From Actinacidiphila yanglinensis (GTDB lineage: Bacteria > Actinomycetota > Actinomycetes > Streptomycetales > Streptomycetaceae): a stretch of DNA of 64,000 nt. Position numbers and translations under genes: made by a program. The stretch spans positions 1 through 64,000 of the forward strand of contig NZ_FNVU01000008.1 in NCBI RefSeq assembly GCF_900107965.1, written 5' to 3'. The notes beneath the pieces are model-generated. The model did not search any database, had not been told where the DNA came from, and saw nothing but the letters and a program-made list of their open reading frames with translations. Below are positions 48,981 to 57,910 of this stretch, in pieces. Each line of letters starts with the position of its first letter. Positions within the stretch are counted from its first letter, which is position 1.

Positions 48981-49394
48981 TCAGGAGGGAGAAGAGGAGG
49001 CGGCGCCGCTCTGGGCGCGGTTGGCGCGGATGTCGTCGTGGTGCTCCGAGGCCCAGCGGATCAGCTCCATGACGATGTCCTTCAGGCCGCGGCTGAGCGG
49101 GGCGAGGGCGTACTCCACGCGCGGCGGCACCTCGGCGTAGGCGGAGCGCGTGATCAGGCCGTCCTCCTGGAGCTGGCGCAGCGTGTGGGTGAGCATGCGC
49201 TGGGAGATGCCCGGGATCTGGCGCTGCAGGTCGGTGTAGCGCAACGGACCGTCCTCCAGGACGGCGACGATCAGCATGCTCCACTTGTCGCCGACCCGGT
49301 CCAGCACCTGCCGGATGAAGGCCATGCGGTCGGCGGGGATCCCCGCGCACGGCCCGATCGCGGCCGCCGTGTCCGTACCAGCGCTGTCCTGCAT
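48981..49394 (-). CDS. HxlR-family regulator
   Basis: 137 residues from the ATG at 49394, nine bases after GGAGAGG (the ATG at 49403 abuts that site). Features: CAGIPADRMAFIRQVLDRVGDKWSMLIVAVLEDGPLRYTDLQRQIPGISQRMLTHTLRQLQEDGLITRSAYAEVPPRVEYALAPLSRGL, a textbook HxlR winged helix. The Cys near residue 16 is the redox/ligand-sensing Cys seen in many members that answer to electrophiles or quinones. It is divergent from an FMN azoreductase gene, its probable target. Confidence 0.93.
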   Translation of the reverse strand: MQDSAGTDTAAAIGPCAGIPADRMAFIRQVLDRVGDKWSMLIVAVLEDGPLRYTDLQRQIPGISQRMLTHTLRQLQEDGLITRSAYAEVPPRVEYALAPLSRGLKDIVMELIRWASEHHDDIRANRAQSGAASSSPS

Positions 49395-49430
49395 GGCACC
49401 CATTCCTCTCCGTCGCGCACACCCGTGTGC

Positions 49431-49479
49431 CTTTTGTACCGCCTTCCATACTGGCCCATCATGGCGCTACGCACAAAAG
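49431..49479. promoter_or_regulatory. Inverted repeat in the hxlR-azoreductase gap
   Basis: CTTTTGT (49431-49437, followed by AC) and ACAAAAG (49473-49479, preceded by GC) are inverted repeats 35 bases apart, giving two potential half-sites for HxlR between the divergent genes. Confidence 0.5.
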
Positions 49480-49610
49480 AGAGGAATTACAGGTCAGGCC
49501 GTGCAGGGAGCGATCGAGGTCAAGGTCGCCCGCCCTCGGCGCCGGCTCCCGGGCCCTCCCTGGCCTGTCGTCTCCTCCTCACCGCTGAATCCGTGAAAGG
49601 TGTCAACGTC

Positions 49611-50255
49611 ATGTCGTACCTGCTGCACATCGACTCCTCCTCGCTCGGCGAGGCCTCCGTCTCCCGCCAGGTCGCCCGGTCCTTCCGCGACCAGTGGCTG
49701 GGCCCGGTCGTCCACCGTGACCTCGCCGCCTCGCCGGTACCCCACCTCGACGCCGCGGGCATCACCGCCCGCATCACGGACCCGGCCCTGCACACCCCCG
49801 AGCAGGCGAAGTCCGCCGCCCTCCAGGACGAGCTGATCGAGGAGTTCCTCGGCGCCGAGGCGTACCTGTTCACCGTGCCGATGTACAACCTCTCGATGCC
49901 GTCGGTGTTCAAGGCGTGGCTGGACCAGATCCTCGTCATGGACCGCACCTTCGTCCACAACGGCCTCTCCCCCGTCGCGGGCCGTCCGGCCGTGCTCGTC
50001 TCCGCCCGGGGCGGCGGCTACGGCCCCGGCACTCCCAACGAGGGCCTCGACTACGTGGTGCCCACCCTCAAGGCCGTTCTGGGCCACGACCGGCTCCTCG
50101 GCCTGGATGTCACCACCGTGATTCCCGAGCTGACCATGGCCCCCGTGGCTCCGGCGCTCGCCCCGCTTCTTCCGCTGCACGAGGCGTCCATGACGGCCGC
50201 TCACGAACAGGCCCGCCGCCTTGCCACGACCATCGGCACGTCGCGCGCCGCATGA
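49611..50255 (+). CDS. FMN-dependent NADH-azoreductase/quinone reductase
   Basis: 214 residues from the ATG at 49611; AAAGG lies about ten bases upstream. Flavodoxin-like fold: LLHIDSSSLGEASVSRQVARSF (FMN phosphate loop), the substrate region FTVPMYNLSMPSVFKAWLDQILVMDRTF (the PMYN motif of AzoR), and VLVSARGGGYGPGTPNEGLDYVVPTLKAVLG. The family reduces quinones and azo compounds with NAD(P)H and protects against electrophile stress. The divergent HxlR regulator and its Cys agree with quinone-inducible control. Confidence 0.92.
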   Translation: MSYLLHIDSSSLGEASVSRQVARSFRDQWLGPVVHRDLAASPVPHLDAAGITARITDPALHTPEQAKSAALQDELIEEFLGAEAYLFTVPMYNLSMPSVFKAWLDQILVMDRTFVHNGLSPVAGRPAVLVSARGGGYGPGTPNEGLDYVVPTLKAVLGHDRLLGLDVTTVIPELTMAPVAPALAPLLPLHEASMTAAHEQARRLATTIGTSRAA

Positions 50256-50485
50256 TGCGCTTCTCCAAGTGATGCCGCAGTGAACCGTGTTGGCCGTGAC
50301 CGGTCCGGGCGCCCGGTTCGTGGGGCACGCAGCGCGCGCGGTTCGTTCTGGACTCCACCCCTGCTTCCCGTCGGGCGGGCGCGGCCGTGCCCGCCCGACA
50401 GGGGCGCGGACCCGCGCCGGGTTCGGGACCGCCGGGTTCGGTGAGTGGGTGGCGGCGCTCCACGCGGGGCGAGGACGATACGACC

Positions 50486-52927
50486 ATGGGGTGGGAGCGC
50501 TGGAAGTCGTCGTGGGCAGTGGTCGGACTCGTCTCCGCGACGGCGGTGCTGACGGCCGTGCCGGAGGTCGTCAGGGCAGTCCACCTGCCCGGGCTGCGCT
50601 GGATCGCCCCGGTGGTCCTGGCCGGCGCCGCGGCGGCGCTGGCCGGGGTCAAGCCGCTGTACAAGACGTTCAGCGACTCCGCGGCCGACCGCACGAAGAT
50701 GCGTCTCGACCGGGACGCGCGCGCCGCACAGGCCCGCGGGCAGCTCCCGCTGCGTGACGGCAGGATCCCGCTGGTGAACGAGGTGGATCCCGCCCTGCTC
50801 GACATCCACCCCTCGATCCCGCTGCCCGTCGACGCGCCGCAGGACCTGCAGCCGGACCTGCCCGAGTACGTCACCCGCGACATCGACGCGGATCTGCGCA
50901 CCTTCCTCCGGGCACGGTCGTCGAAGGGCGGGTTCGTGCTGCTGGTCGGAGCGGCCGCCGCGGGCAAGACCCGCACCGCCTACGAGGCGCTGCTGCGCGA
51001 ACTGCCGCACTGGCACATGATGTTGCCCACCAGCGGAGGCGACATCACCGCCTGGTCGGAGGGACGGAACCGCGGCCGCACGGTGATCTGGCTCAACGAG
51101 ATCCAGGACTTCCTCACCGGCCCCAGCCCCCTGCACGCCGGCACCGTGCGTCGCCTCCTGGCCGACGACACCCGACCGGTCATCCTCGTCGGCACGATCT
51201 GGCCCGACCGCTACCACCAGCTCCGCGCACCGTCCTCCGTGCCGTCCCCGCCCACCGCTGCCGTGGCACACCCCGCGGGCGCCGCCGGGGCCCCGCCGGA
51301 CGGCGCCGGCTCCGGCGGTTCCCCCGCCGAGCAGCCGGCGGGCGCACCGAACCGCAACGACAGGGACGTTCTGGAGCAGGCCAGGGTCTTCTCCCTGGTG
51401 GACTTCACCGAGCCGGAATGGGAGCGGGCCCGGGAACTCGCCGGTCACGACCCCCGTCTCGCCCATGCCTCCGCCCACGGCGTGACGGGCCTCGGGCTGA
51501 CCCAGATCCTGTCCGCCGCCCCTGAGCTGATCCTGCGCTGGGAGCAGGCCGACAACCCCTACGGCAAGGCAGTCCTGACCGCCGCGGTGACCGCCCGGCG
51601 GTGCGGGCACCCTCCGACGATCCCCGCCCCCGTCCTGCGAGCCCTGGCCGGTGCGTTCCTGACGGGCCGTCAGCGCGCCGACGCTTCACCCGAGTGGTTC
51701 GAGGAGGGCGTGCTCTGGGCATGCCAGGCCGTCCACCACACCGACCGCATCTCCCCGCTCTTCCCGCACGCCGCGATCCCCGGCCGGACGAACGGGCACC
51801 GGGTCACCGACATCCTCACCAACCACACCGGTCCGACGTCTCCCGCGCCCGCCACGGGGGACGTCCGTGACGCAGTATGGACCGCCCTGATCGAAACGGC
51901 CGACGCGCAGGCCTGCTTCGGGATCGGCCGCGCCGCCCACGTCGCTGACCGCCGCGCGCACGCCCGCGACGCCTGGCGCCGCAGCGCCGACGGCGGCAAC
52001 ACCCGCGCGATGGGGCTGCTCGGCGTGCTCGCCGCGGAGGACGGCGACCACGAGGCCGCACGCTCCTGGTACGACCAGGCGGCCCAGGGCGGAGACACCG
52101 CCGCGATGACGAACATCGGCGTCCTGCTGCACGACCAGGGAGACACCGCAGGCGCCCACGACTGCTACACCCGCGCGGCAGGCGCCGGAAACACGCACGC
52201 GATGCTCAACCTCGGCGTCCTCGCCGAGGAAACCGGCGACCGCGACTCCGCCCGCACCTGGTACGCCCGCGCGGCGGGGGACGGTAACACCAGCGCCATG
52301 GTCAACCTGGGTGTCCTGCTGCACGACCAGGGAGACATCGAAGGCGCCCGGGACTGGTACACCCGCGCGGACGACGCCGGGAACGTCACCGCCATGGTCA
52401 ACCTCGGCACCCTGCTCTACCGACAGGGCCACGTGTCCGACGCGTACACGCGATGGTCGCGTGCGGCAGAGGAGGGCAACACCGCCGCCATGGTCAACCT
52501 CGGCTACCTGCTCTACAACCAGACCCGCCTGGAGGCACGCCGTCTCTGGGAGCGCGCGGCCGCGGCCGGGAACGCCGACGCGATGCTCAATCTCGGGGTC
52601 CTGCTCTACGACCAGAGCCGCATCGCCCGGGTGGCACGTGACCGTCTCGACATCGAGGACCGTTCCCTGTCCCCTCGGGCCGAACCGCCCGAGGAGACCG
52701 GGGAGGCGGCGGAGACGTCGGAAGCCGAGGAATCCGAGGAGACCGTGGCGATCCTCTCCTGGTGGACCCATGCGGCCGACGCCGGCAACACCATCGCCAT
52801 GTTCAATCTCGGCAATCTGCTGTACGACCAGGGCAAGGTCGCGGACGCGCGCGCCTGGTGGACGCGTGCCGCCCTGGCCGGCAACGCGCGTGCGGCGGAC
52901 GCGTTGGACCGCACGTCCGGCGACTGA
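50486..52927 (+). CDS. Membrane-anchored P-loop NTPase with C-terminal Sel1-like repeats
   Basis: 813 residues from the ATG at 50486 (GAGGA upstream). Two membrane helices at about 10-28 (WAVVGLVSATAVLTAV) and 38-55 (IAPVVLAGAAAALAG), then a P-loop GAAAAGKTRTAYEAL (about 155-169) and Walker B VIWLNEIQDFL (about 200-210), with a helical region up to about 480. The C-terminal 320 residues hold about ten Sel1/TPR-like repeats of 24-30 residues (ARSWYDQAAQGGDTAAMTNIGVLLHDQGD and similar), with one insert (EETGEAAETSEAEESEE). STAND-like regulator or scaffold at the membrane is likely; no effector domain or target is visible. The surrounding genes do not reveal a partner. Confidence 0.8.
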   Translation: MGWERWKSSWAVVGLVSATAVLTAVPEVVRAVHLPGLRWIAPVVLAGAAAALAGVKPLYKTFSDSAADRTKMRLDRDARAAQARGQLPLRDGRIPLVNEVDPALLDIHPSIPLPVDAPQDLQPDLPEYVTRDIDADLRTFLRARSSKGGFVLLVGAAAAGKTRTAYEALLRELPHWHMMLPTSGGDITAWSEGRNRGRTVIWLNEIQDFLTGPSPLHAGTVRRLLADDTRPVILVGTIWPDRYHQLRAPSSVPSPPTAAVAHPAGAAGAPPDGAGSGGSPAEQPAGAPNRNDRDVLEQARVFSLVDFTEPEWERARELAGHDPRLAHASAHGVTGLGLTQILSAAPELILRWEQADNPYGKAVLTAAVTARRCGHPPTIPAPVLRALAGAFLTGRQRADASPEWFEEGVLWACQAVHHTDRISPLFPHAAIPGRTNGHRVTDILTNHTGPTSPAPATGDVRDAVWTALIETADAQACFGIGRAAHVADRRAHARDAWRRSADGGNTRAMGLLGVLAAEDGDHEAARSWYDQAAQGGDTAAMTNIGVLLHDQGDTAGAHDCYTRAAGAGNTHAMLNLGVLAEETGDRDSARTWYARAAGDGNTSAMVNLGVLLHDQGDIEGARDWYTRADDAGNVTAMVNLGTLLYRQGHVSDAYTRWSRAAEEGNTAAMVNLGYLLYNQTRLEARRLWERAAAAGNADAMLNLGVLLYDQSRIARVARDRLDIEDRSLSPRAEPPEETGEAAETSEAEESEETVAILSWWTHAADAGNTIAMFNLGNLLYDQGKVADARAWWTRAALAGNARAADALDRTSGD

Positions 52928-53005
52928 GAGGACGCGGAACGGATCCAGCAGTGGCGAGGTCGGCCTCGGAATCAGCCGGATCAGGGTCCGGCCCCGCTGC
53001 GGCGG

Positions 53006-53125
53006 TCAGTTGCTGCGAATGGCGAAGATGACGCCGATGATGAAGATGACCGCGATGATGGCGTACCAGATGATGTCGTCTCGCGCGTCCGTGGTCAGAG
53101 CGAGCTGCACGGCTCCGTTGCGCAT
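53006..53125 (-). CDS. 39-residue single-pass membrane peptide
   Basis: From the ATG at 53125 with AGAGGAA upstream. The peptide is MRNGAVQLALTTDARDDI followed by a strong membrane helix (IWYAIIAVIFIIGVIFAI) and a short end RSN. Tandem Ile/Phe/Val codons and the good ribosome site argue that it is real. It lies between the NTPase gene and the epoxide hydrolase gene, on the opposite strand to the former. Small hydrophobic proteins of this type may modulate membrane complexes or be toxins; nothing decides here. Confidence 0.6.
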   Translation of the reverse strand: MRNGAVQLALTTDARDDIIWYAIIAVIFIIGVIFAIRSN

Positions 53126-53289
53126 GGTGATTCCTCTCGCAGGCGGCCTGTTCCCAGCTTGCCCCTTCCCGCCACGGTTCGCAGCACCTCCGGCACCTGC
53201 CCGCGTGTCGAGGCCACGGGCGGGCCGACCCGGGGCACGCACCTACCGGCGACCGTCAGCCGGCGCGGGGCCGCGGGGCCGCGCTCGCG

Positions 53290-54453
53290 TCAGGTACGGA
53301 GGGTGCGCAGGCCCGCGCGGATTTCGCCGACCAGGGTCTCCGGCTGTTCCAAGGCGGCGAAGTGCCCGCCCTTGTCGGCCTCGCCGTAGTGGATCAGATT
53401 GCTGTACGTGTCCTCGATCCAGTTTCGCGGCAGGCGCGGGATGTCCTTCGGGAAGACGGTCACCGCGACCGGGAGCGTCAGCTTCGGGCCGGCGAAGGTG
53501 GCCGATCTGTTCTCCCAGTAGATGCGGGCGGACGACGCCGCGCTGTTGGTGAACCAGTAGAGGGATATCGCGTCGAGCATGTCGTCGGTGCCGAGCACGT
53601 CCTCGGCGAGCCCGTGGTTGTCGGTCTTGGACTGGAACTTCTCGTAGATCCAGGCGGCTTGACCGGCGGGAGAGTCCGCCAGGGCGAATCCGGCGGTCTC
53701 CGGCTTCGTGCCCTGAAGGTGGTTCGACCCGCCGAGGTCGCCGGTGTAGAGGGCGAGGGTCTCCACGGCGTGGCGCTCTTCGGGCGACAGGGTGTCGGGT
53801 ATCCGCGCGGGAAAGGCGTACTGGGTGTTCAGATGAATTCCGAGCAGCCCCTCAGGTCGCATGGCCCCGAGGGCGGTGGTGACGACGGCACCCCAATCGC
53901 CGCCCTGCGCGGCCCATCTCGTGTAGCCGAGACGCTTCATCAGCTCCACCCACGCGCCGGCGATGCGCGATACGGTCCACCCGGTCTCCGTGGGCTTCTG
54001 GGAGAACCCGAACCCGGGGAGCGACGGGACGACGACGTCGAACGAGTCGGCCGCGTCCCCTCCGAACGCGACCGGATCGGTCAGCGGGCCGATCAGCTTC
54101 AGGAACTCCACGACCGAGCCCGGCCATCCGTGCGTGAGGAGCAGCGGCATCGCACCGGGATTCTCGGACCTGACGTGGATGAAGTGGATGTCCAGCCCGT
54201 CGATCCCGGTCAGGAACTGGGGGAAGCGATTGAGCTCGGACTCGAAGCGCCGCCAGTCGTAGCCGCGCTCCCAGTGGCCGACCAGAGATCTGGCGTTCTC
54301 CACGCGAACCCCTTGCGACCAGTCCCCCACCGTCTCCGGATCCGGCCAGCGGGTTCTGGCCAGTCGCTGCTTGAGGTCGTCGATCTCCGCATCCGGGATC
54401 GAGACGGTGAACGGGCGGACGAGGGTCGAGGGCGGCGGCGTCGGTGCGGTCAT
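53290..54453 (-). CDS. Epoxide hydrolase (EHN/alpha-beta hydrolase type)
   Basis: 387 residues from the ATG at 54453 with AGGAGAA upstream. The N-terminal EHN domain is clear (LVRPFTVSIPDAEIDDLKQRLARTRWPDPETVGDWSQGV, about 10-48). Then LLLTHGWPGSVVEFLKLIGPLTDP (oxyanion HGWPGS), VPSLPGFGFSQKPTETGWT, the nucleophile Asp in AAQGGDWGAVV, and the His in DKGGHFAALEQPE. Typical length is about 390-400. It opens epoxides to diols in the cytoplasm. It is divergent from a TetR gene with twin operators between, so it is the probable induced target. Confidence 0.93.
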   Translation of the reverse strand: MTAPTPPPSTLVRPFTVSIPDAEIDDLKQRLARTRWPDPETVGDWSQGVRVENARSLVGHWERGYDWRRFESELNRFPQFLTGIDGLDIHFIHVRSENPGAMPLLLTHGWPGSVVEFLKLIGPLTDPVAFGGDAADSFDVVVPSLPGFGFSQKPTETGWTVSRIAGAWVELMKRLGYTRWAAQGGDWGAVVTTALGAMRPEGLLGIHLNTQYAFPARIPDTLSPEERHAVETLALYTGDLGGSNHLQGTKPETAGFALADSPAGQAAWIYEKFQSKTDNHGLAEDVLGTDDMLDAISLYWFTNSAASSARIYWENRSATFAGPKLTLPVAVTVFPKDIPRLPRNWIEDTYSNLIHYGEADKGGHFAALEQPETLVGEIRAGLRTLRT

Positions 54454-54494
54454 TGCCTTCTTCTCCTGAGCGTCGAAGCACGGCGCAACTTTTC

Positions 54495-54541
54495 GTTGCA
54501 CACCGCTGTGCAGCGTAGTTCACTGCACAGCGGTGTGCAAC
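54495..54541. promoter_or_regulatory. Twin TetR operators in a perfect 19-bp inverted repeat
   Basis: The arms GTTGCACACCGCTGTGCAG (54495-54513) and CTGCACAGCGGTGTGCAAC (54523-54541) are perfect inverted repeats with a 9-bp spacer. Each arm holds its own dyad, TGCACA-N4-TGTGCA (54497-54512 and 54524-54539), centred 27 bp apart, so two dimers can bind on nearly the same face of DNA. Confidence 0.85.
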
Positions 54542-54550
54542 AATGGTGCG

Positions 54551-55150
54551 ATGCCCACCGAGTCCTCCCGTGCGCGCTCGATGAACGAGACACGCGATCG
54601 CATCCTCGACGTCGCCCTCGATGTGCTGGGAGAGAACCCCGACGCCGGAATGGGCGACATCGCCACCGCGGCCGGCGTCGTCCGTCGCACGGTCTACGGC
54701 CACTTCCCCTCGCGCCTGGACCTGATCCGGACCCTCACGGAACGGGCCGTCACCGAGGTGACGGGCGTGCTCACCGAGGTCAACGCCACCGACACGGCGG
54801 CGGACGCGGCGTGGGTCGAGTTCATCGCCCGCGTCTGGCCGGTGGCGCACCGGTACCGAGTGCTGCTGGCGCTGCGCCGTGGCGAGTACGGCGAGGCGAT
54901 CCACGGCCTGCTCGGGCCGGTCGACGAGCTCCTCGCCGACCTCGTGAAACGGGGCCAGGACAGCGATGTCTTCGCCCAGCACCTGCCCGCGGGCATTCTG
55001 AGCCAGGTCGCCTACGGCGTCGTGTTCGCCCTCGCGGACAGCGACCGGACGAACGGGACGCCCGGCGCCCGAGCGGCGACGATCACGAGCCTGCTGATGC
55101 TGGGGGTTCCCGAGTCGCGCGCGATCGCTCTGGTGGGCGACGGGTCCTGA
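54551..55150 (+). CDS. TetR-family repressor of the epoxide hydrolase gene
   Basis: 199 residues from the ATG at 54551; the frame is open upstream but starts there would lie in the operator. The start has no good ribosome site and lies 9 bp after the operator, so the transcript may be leaderless. Helix-turn-helix: TRDRILDVALDVLGENPDAGMGDIATAAGVVRRTVYGHFPSRLDLIRTLTERAV. The ligand domain contains VWPVAHRYRVLLALRRGEYGEAIHGLLGPV. It should repress both itself and the epoxide hydrolase gene through the twin operators. Confidence 0.92.
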   Translation: MPTESSRARSMNETRDRILDVALDVLGENPDAGMGDIATAAGVVRRTVYGHFPSRLDLIRTLTERAVTEVTGVLTEVNATDTAADAAWVEFIARVWPVAHRYRVLLALRRGEYGEAIHGLLGPVDELLADLVKRGQDSDVFAQHLPAGILSQVAYGVVFALADSDRTNGTPGARAATITSLLMLGVPESRAIALVGDGS

Positions 55151-55243
55151 GCCCGGCACTCGGGCGCGGCGAGGACCGCGGCGCCCGGAGCCACGACCTC
55201 GCCGGTCCACGACAGCCGCGCGTACCGTCCTTCAGCACCTCCG

Positions 55244-55777
55244 TCAGTCCGGTGCGTAGCTGAGGATCACCGACCCGTTCTCCAGCCTCCTGTGGTCGGT
55301 GAGCCTGAGGTGGAGGCCGGAGGTGTCGACGTCCTGGAAGAGCCGTTGCCCCGAGCCGACCACGACGGGCATGATCCAGAAGCGGAACTCGTCGATCAGG
55401 TGGTCGCGCACGAGCGTGTCGTCGAAACGGCTGGTGCCGTACTTGATGAGGTCCTTTCCGGGCCGTTCCTTCAGCCGGGCGATCGCGGTGGACGGGTCGG
55501 GGCCGAGGACGGTGGCATTCCACGCCAACCGGGTGAGGGACCGGGACGCCACGTACTTGGGCATGGCGGTGATGAGGTCGGTGTAGGGATTTCCGGTGGT
55601 GCGGCCCCAGTTCGCGAGGAACTTCTCGTAGGTCACCCGGCCCATGACGAAGGCGTCGTAGTTCTCCAGCTCCGCCATGGAATACGCCGCGGCCTCGGCG
55701 TCGAAGCGGGCCCATCGTTCGGGCGCTTCGATGACGCCGTCCAGCGAGACGAGGGTCGATTCGATGAGTCTGCGCAT
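55244..55777 (-). CDS. Dihydrofolate-reductase-family (RibD C-terminal-like) protein
   Basis: 177 residues from the ATG at 55777 with AAAGGGA upstream. Family features: RRLIESTLVSLDGVIEAPERW at the N-terminus, YDAFVMGRVTYEKFLANWG, YVASRSLTRLAWNATVLG, IKYGTSRFDDTLVRDHLIDEFRFWIMPVVVGSGQRLF, and RLENGSVILSY. This is the widespread bacterial group of stand-alone RibD/DHFR-like proteins of unknown substrate, not true folate reductase. It is the last gene of a leftward set (uncharacterised protein, sigma factor, DGPF protein) and could be part of the ECF42 regulon, where such proteins are often found nearby. Confidence 0.9.
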   Translation of the reverse strand: MRRLIESTLVSLDGVIEAPERWARFDAEAAAYSMAELENYDAFVMGRVTYEKFLANWGRTTGNPYTDLITAMPKYVASRSLTRLAWNATVLGPDPSTAIARLKERPGKDLIKYGTSRFDDTLVRDHLIDEFRFWIMPVVVGSGQRLFQDVDTSGLHLRLTDHRRLENGSVILSYAPD

Positions 55778-55854
55778 TGCCGTTCCCTTTCTCGGGTGGT
55801 CGATCCGGTGACGGCCGGCCGGTCCTGTACGGGCCGCCGGTCAGCCGCCTGAGG

Positions 55855-56571
55855 TCAGCGGAGGGTGATCTCGCCCATGTCGATGGCGACCAGCAGGGGC
55901 TCCGGGACGAGCTGGTAGTCGCCCTGCCAGGCGTAGCCCCGGCGCGTGGTGGGGACGACGATGCCGTCGACGTCGCGGTGGCCGGTGGCGTACAGCAGTC
56001 CGGTCGCCCCGCCGAGGATGTCGATGGTGAAGTCATGGCGGCGCAGCAGCCCGTCCGGGCCGAAGCAGGAGATCTGCTGCCGGGTGTGGGTTTTGACGTG
56101 GTCGGGGAAAGTCACCTGCAGCCGCCGCCACGTTTCACCGTCGACGTCGACAGGGGCGATCTCCTGAGTGGCGAACCCGGGCAGGGTGTAGAGGAACGGC
56201 GTGTTCAGATACGTCCACAGTGCTTCCCCGGCGAAATAGGCGAGATGGAGGTCGTCCCACGGGGTCTGGAACCGATGACCGTCGAACGACGTCTCCGGGT
56301 CGTCGCGCGCGTCGATCAGCGTGCCGTCACGGCGCTGCAGGACGACTCGGTGGGGCTCGAAGACGGACCGTCTGTCCTGGCCGGTGAAGTCCGTCGTCAG
56401 CCGCTCCCGCGTGGTGTCCACCTCGAAGCGAACGTCCTTGAGCGCGTCGTCCTGGCCCTTGAGGGACCAGAGGGCGCCGGTGACGGAGGCGTCCACGGTG
56501 ATCGACGTGACCTGGTTCCATCGGTCCAAGCCGCCGTGCGCGACGACAGCGGCGTCGAGTAGATCGTTCAT
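55855..56571 (-). CDS. Uncharacterised conserved-looking protein
   Basis: 238 residues from the ATG at 56571, with AGGAGGAG in ideal position. I do not recognise a named family with certainty. It starts MNDLLDAAVVAHGGLDRWNQVTSITVDASVTGALWSLKG, a pattern also seen in lipoprotein-localisation-factor-like beta barrels that bind lipids, then YFAGEALWTYLNTPFLYTLPGFATQEI, and DGLLRRHDFTIDILGGATGLLYATGHRDVDGIVVPTTRRGY. No signal peptide or membrane segment, so probably cytoplasmic. It lies between the sigma gene and the DHFR-like gene. Confidence 0.75.
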   Translation of the reverse strand: MNDLLDAAVVAHGGLDRWNQVTSITVDASVTGALWSLKGQDDALKDVRFEVDTTRERLTTDFTGQDRRSVFEPHRVVLQRRDGTLIDARDDPETSFDGHRFQTPWDDLHLAYFAGEALWTYLNTPFLYTLPGFATQEIAPVDVDGETWRRLQVTFPDHVKTHTRQQISCFGPDGLLRRHDFTIDILGGATGLLYATGHRDVDGIVVPTTRRGYAWQGDYQLVPEPLLVAIDMGEITLR

Positions 56572-56645
56572 TTCTCCTCCTGGTTGTCGGTCTTCACCAG
56601 GACGACGAACGGCGGCCGCCGGAACCGGACACGGCGCCAGGAGAT

Positions 56646-57905
56646 TTACAGGTTCTCGATCCGCCGCTCGAAGGACGTGCGCTCGGCCGGGCTCCGGGAC
56701 AGCGCGATGGCGCGGGAGTAGAGCTCCCGGGCCGCGGTGTGGCTGCCGGCCCGCCGTTCCAGGTCGGCCCGGGCCGCCCAGTAGAAGGGATACCGGGACA
56801 GCTTCGGCTCCCCGGCCAAGGCGATCAGCTCGCGGCGGCCGGCGTCGAGGCCGTCCCGCTCGGCCACGGCCAGCCCGCGGTTCAGCGCCACGACCGGGCT
56901 CCGGGACCGCTCGGCGAGGATCTGGTAGAAGCCGACGATCCGGTCCCAGTCGGTCTCCCGGACCGACGGCGCGATCGCGTGCTCGCAGGCGATGCCGGCC
57001 TCCAGATGCCAGCGGGACAGGTGGTCCCCGGCGGCCGAGCGGGCCAGGTGCGTCAGACCGCGCTCGATGCGCGCCCGGTCCCAGCGGCCGCGGTCCTGAT
57101 CCTCCAGGGGCACGAACACTCCGTGCTCGTCCAGACGCGTCGGCAGGCGGGCGGTGTCGAAGCAGAACAAGGCGGCCAGGGCGTGCACGTCAGGTTGCGC
57201 GGTGGCCGTGGCATCCAGCAGCAGCTCGGTCAGACGCAGCGCGTCCTCGCACAGGAACGGGCGGACCGGGTCGTGCGGGTTGCTGCCGTGGTAGCCCTCG
57301 TTGAACAGCAGGTAGAGCGCCCGCAGGACGGAGTCGCGCCGGGTGCCGGCGTCGGGCAGGTCGTCCACATCGGGCAACCGGCCCAGCCGGCGCAGCCGAC
57401 CGCGCCCCCGGTGCAGCCGTCGGTCGATGGTCCGCGTGTCGACCAGGAACGCCTGACCGATCTCCTTGGGCGACAGACCGCACAGCCACCGCAGGATCAT
57501 GGTCACATGCGTCTCGCGGTTCAGGCCGGGGTCGCACACCGCGAACATCATCGCCAGCTGTCCGGCGCTCTCGGCGGCAGGAGCGAGTGCCGCCTCGATC
57601 GTGCTGGTCAGCGCCGTCGCCGTGGCCAGTTCGGGCAGGAGCGAGCGGTGGCGCCGTTCGCGGCGGATGATGTCGATCGCCCGGTTGTGTGCGGTCCGGA
57701 CGAGCCACGCCTTCGGGTCCTGCGGCATCCCGAAACGCCAGGCGTGCATGGCGCTGACCAGTGCGTCGTGGACGACGTCCTCGGCGAGCGGGAGGTTGGA
57801 CGGACCCAGGACCCGGGTCAGCGCGCTGACCATGTGGGCGTACTCCTTGCGGACCAGGTCCTCGACCGGCTCCGTACCCGACACGGCGGCGGGCCTCGCG
57901 TCCAC
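56646..57905 (-). CDS. ECF42-type RNA polymerase sigma factor with long C-terminal extension
   Basis: 419 residues from a GTG at 57905, five bases after the stop of the DGPF gene. Region 2: DLVRKEYAHMVSALTRVLGPSNLPLAEDVVHDALVSAMHAWRFGMPQDPKAWLVRTAHNRAIDIIRRERRH; region 4: FAVCDPGLNRETHVTMILRWLCGLSPKEIGQAFLVDTRTIDRRLHRGR. The 220-residue extension is TPR-like (YQILAERSRSPVVALNRGLAVAERDGLDAG, ADLERRAGSHTAARELYSRAIAL), as in ECF42, where it is needed for activity. ECF42 genes are typically linked to DGPF/YCII proteins, as here. There is no anti-sigma gene; regulation probably works through the extension. Confidence 0.9.
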   Translation of the reverse strand: MDARPAAVSGTEPVEDLVRKEYAHMVSALTRVLGPSNLPLAEDVVHDALVSAMHAWRFGMPQDPKAWLVRTAHNRAIDIIRRERRHRSLLPELATATALTSTIEAALAPAAESAGQLAMMFAVCDPGLNRETHVTMILRWLCGLSPKEIGQAFLVDTRTIDRRLHRGRGRLRRLGRLPDVDDLPDAGTRRDSVLRALYLLFNEGYHGSNPHDPVRPFLCEDALRLTELLLDATATAQPDVHALAALFCFDTARLPTRLDEHGVFVPLEDQDRGRWDRARIERGLTHLARSAAGDHLSRWHLEAGIACEHAIAPSVRETDWDRIVGFYQILAERSRSPVVALNRGLAVAERDGLDAGRRELIALAGEPKLSRYPFYWAARADLERRAGSHTAARELYSRAIALSRSPAERTSFERRIENL

Positions 57906-57910
57906 GAGCC

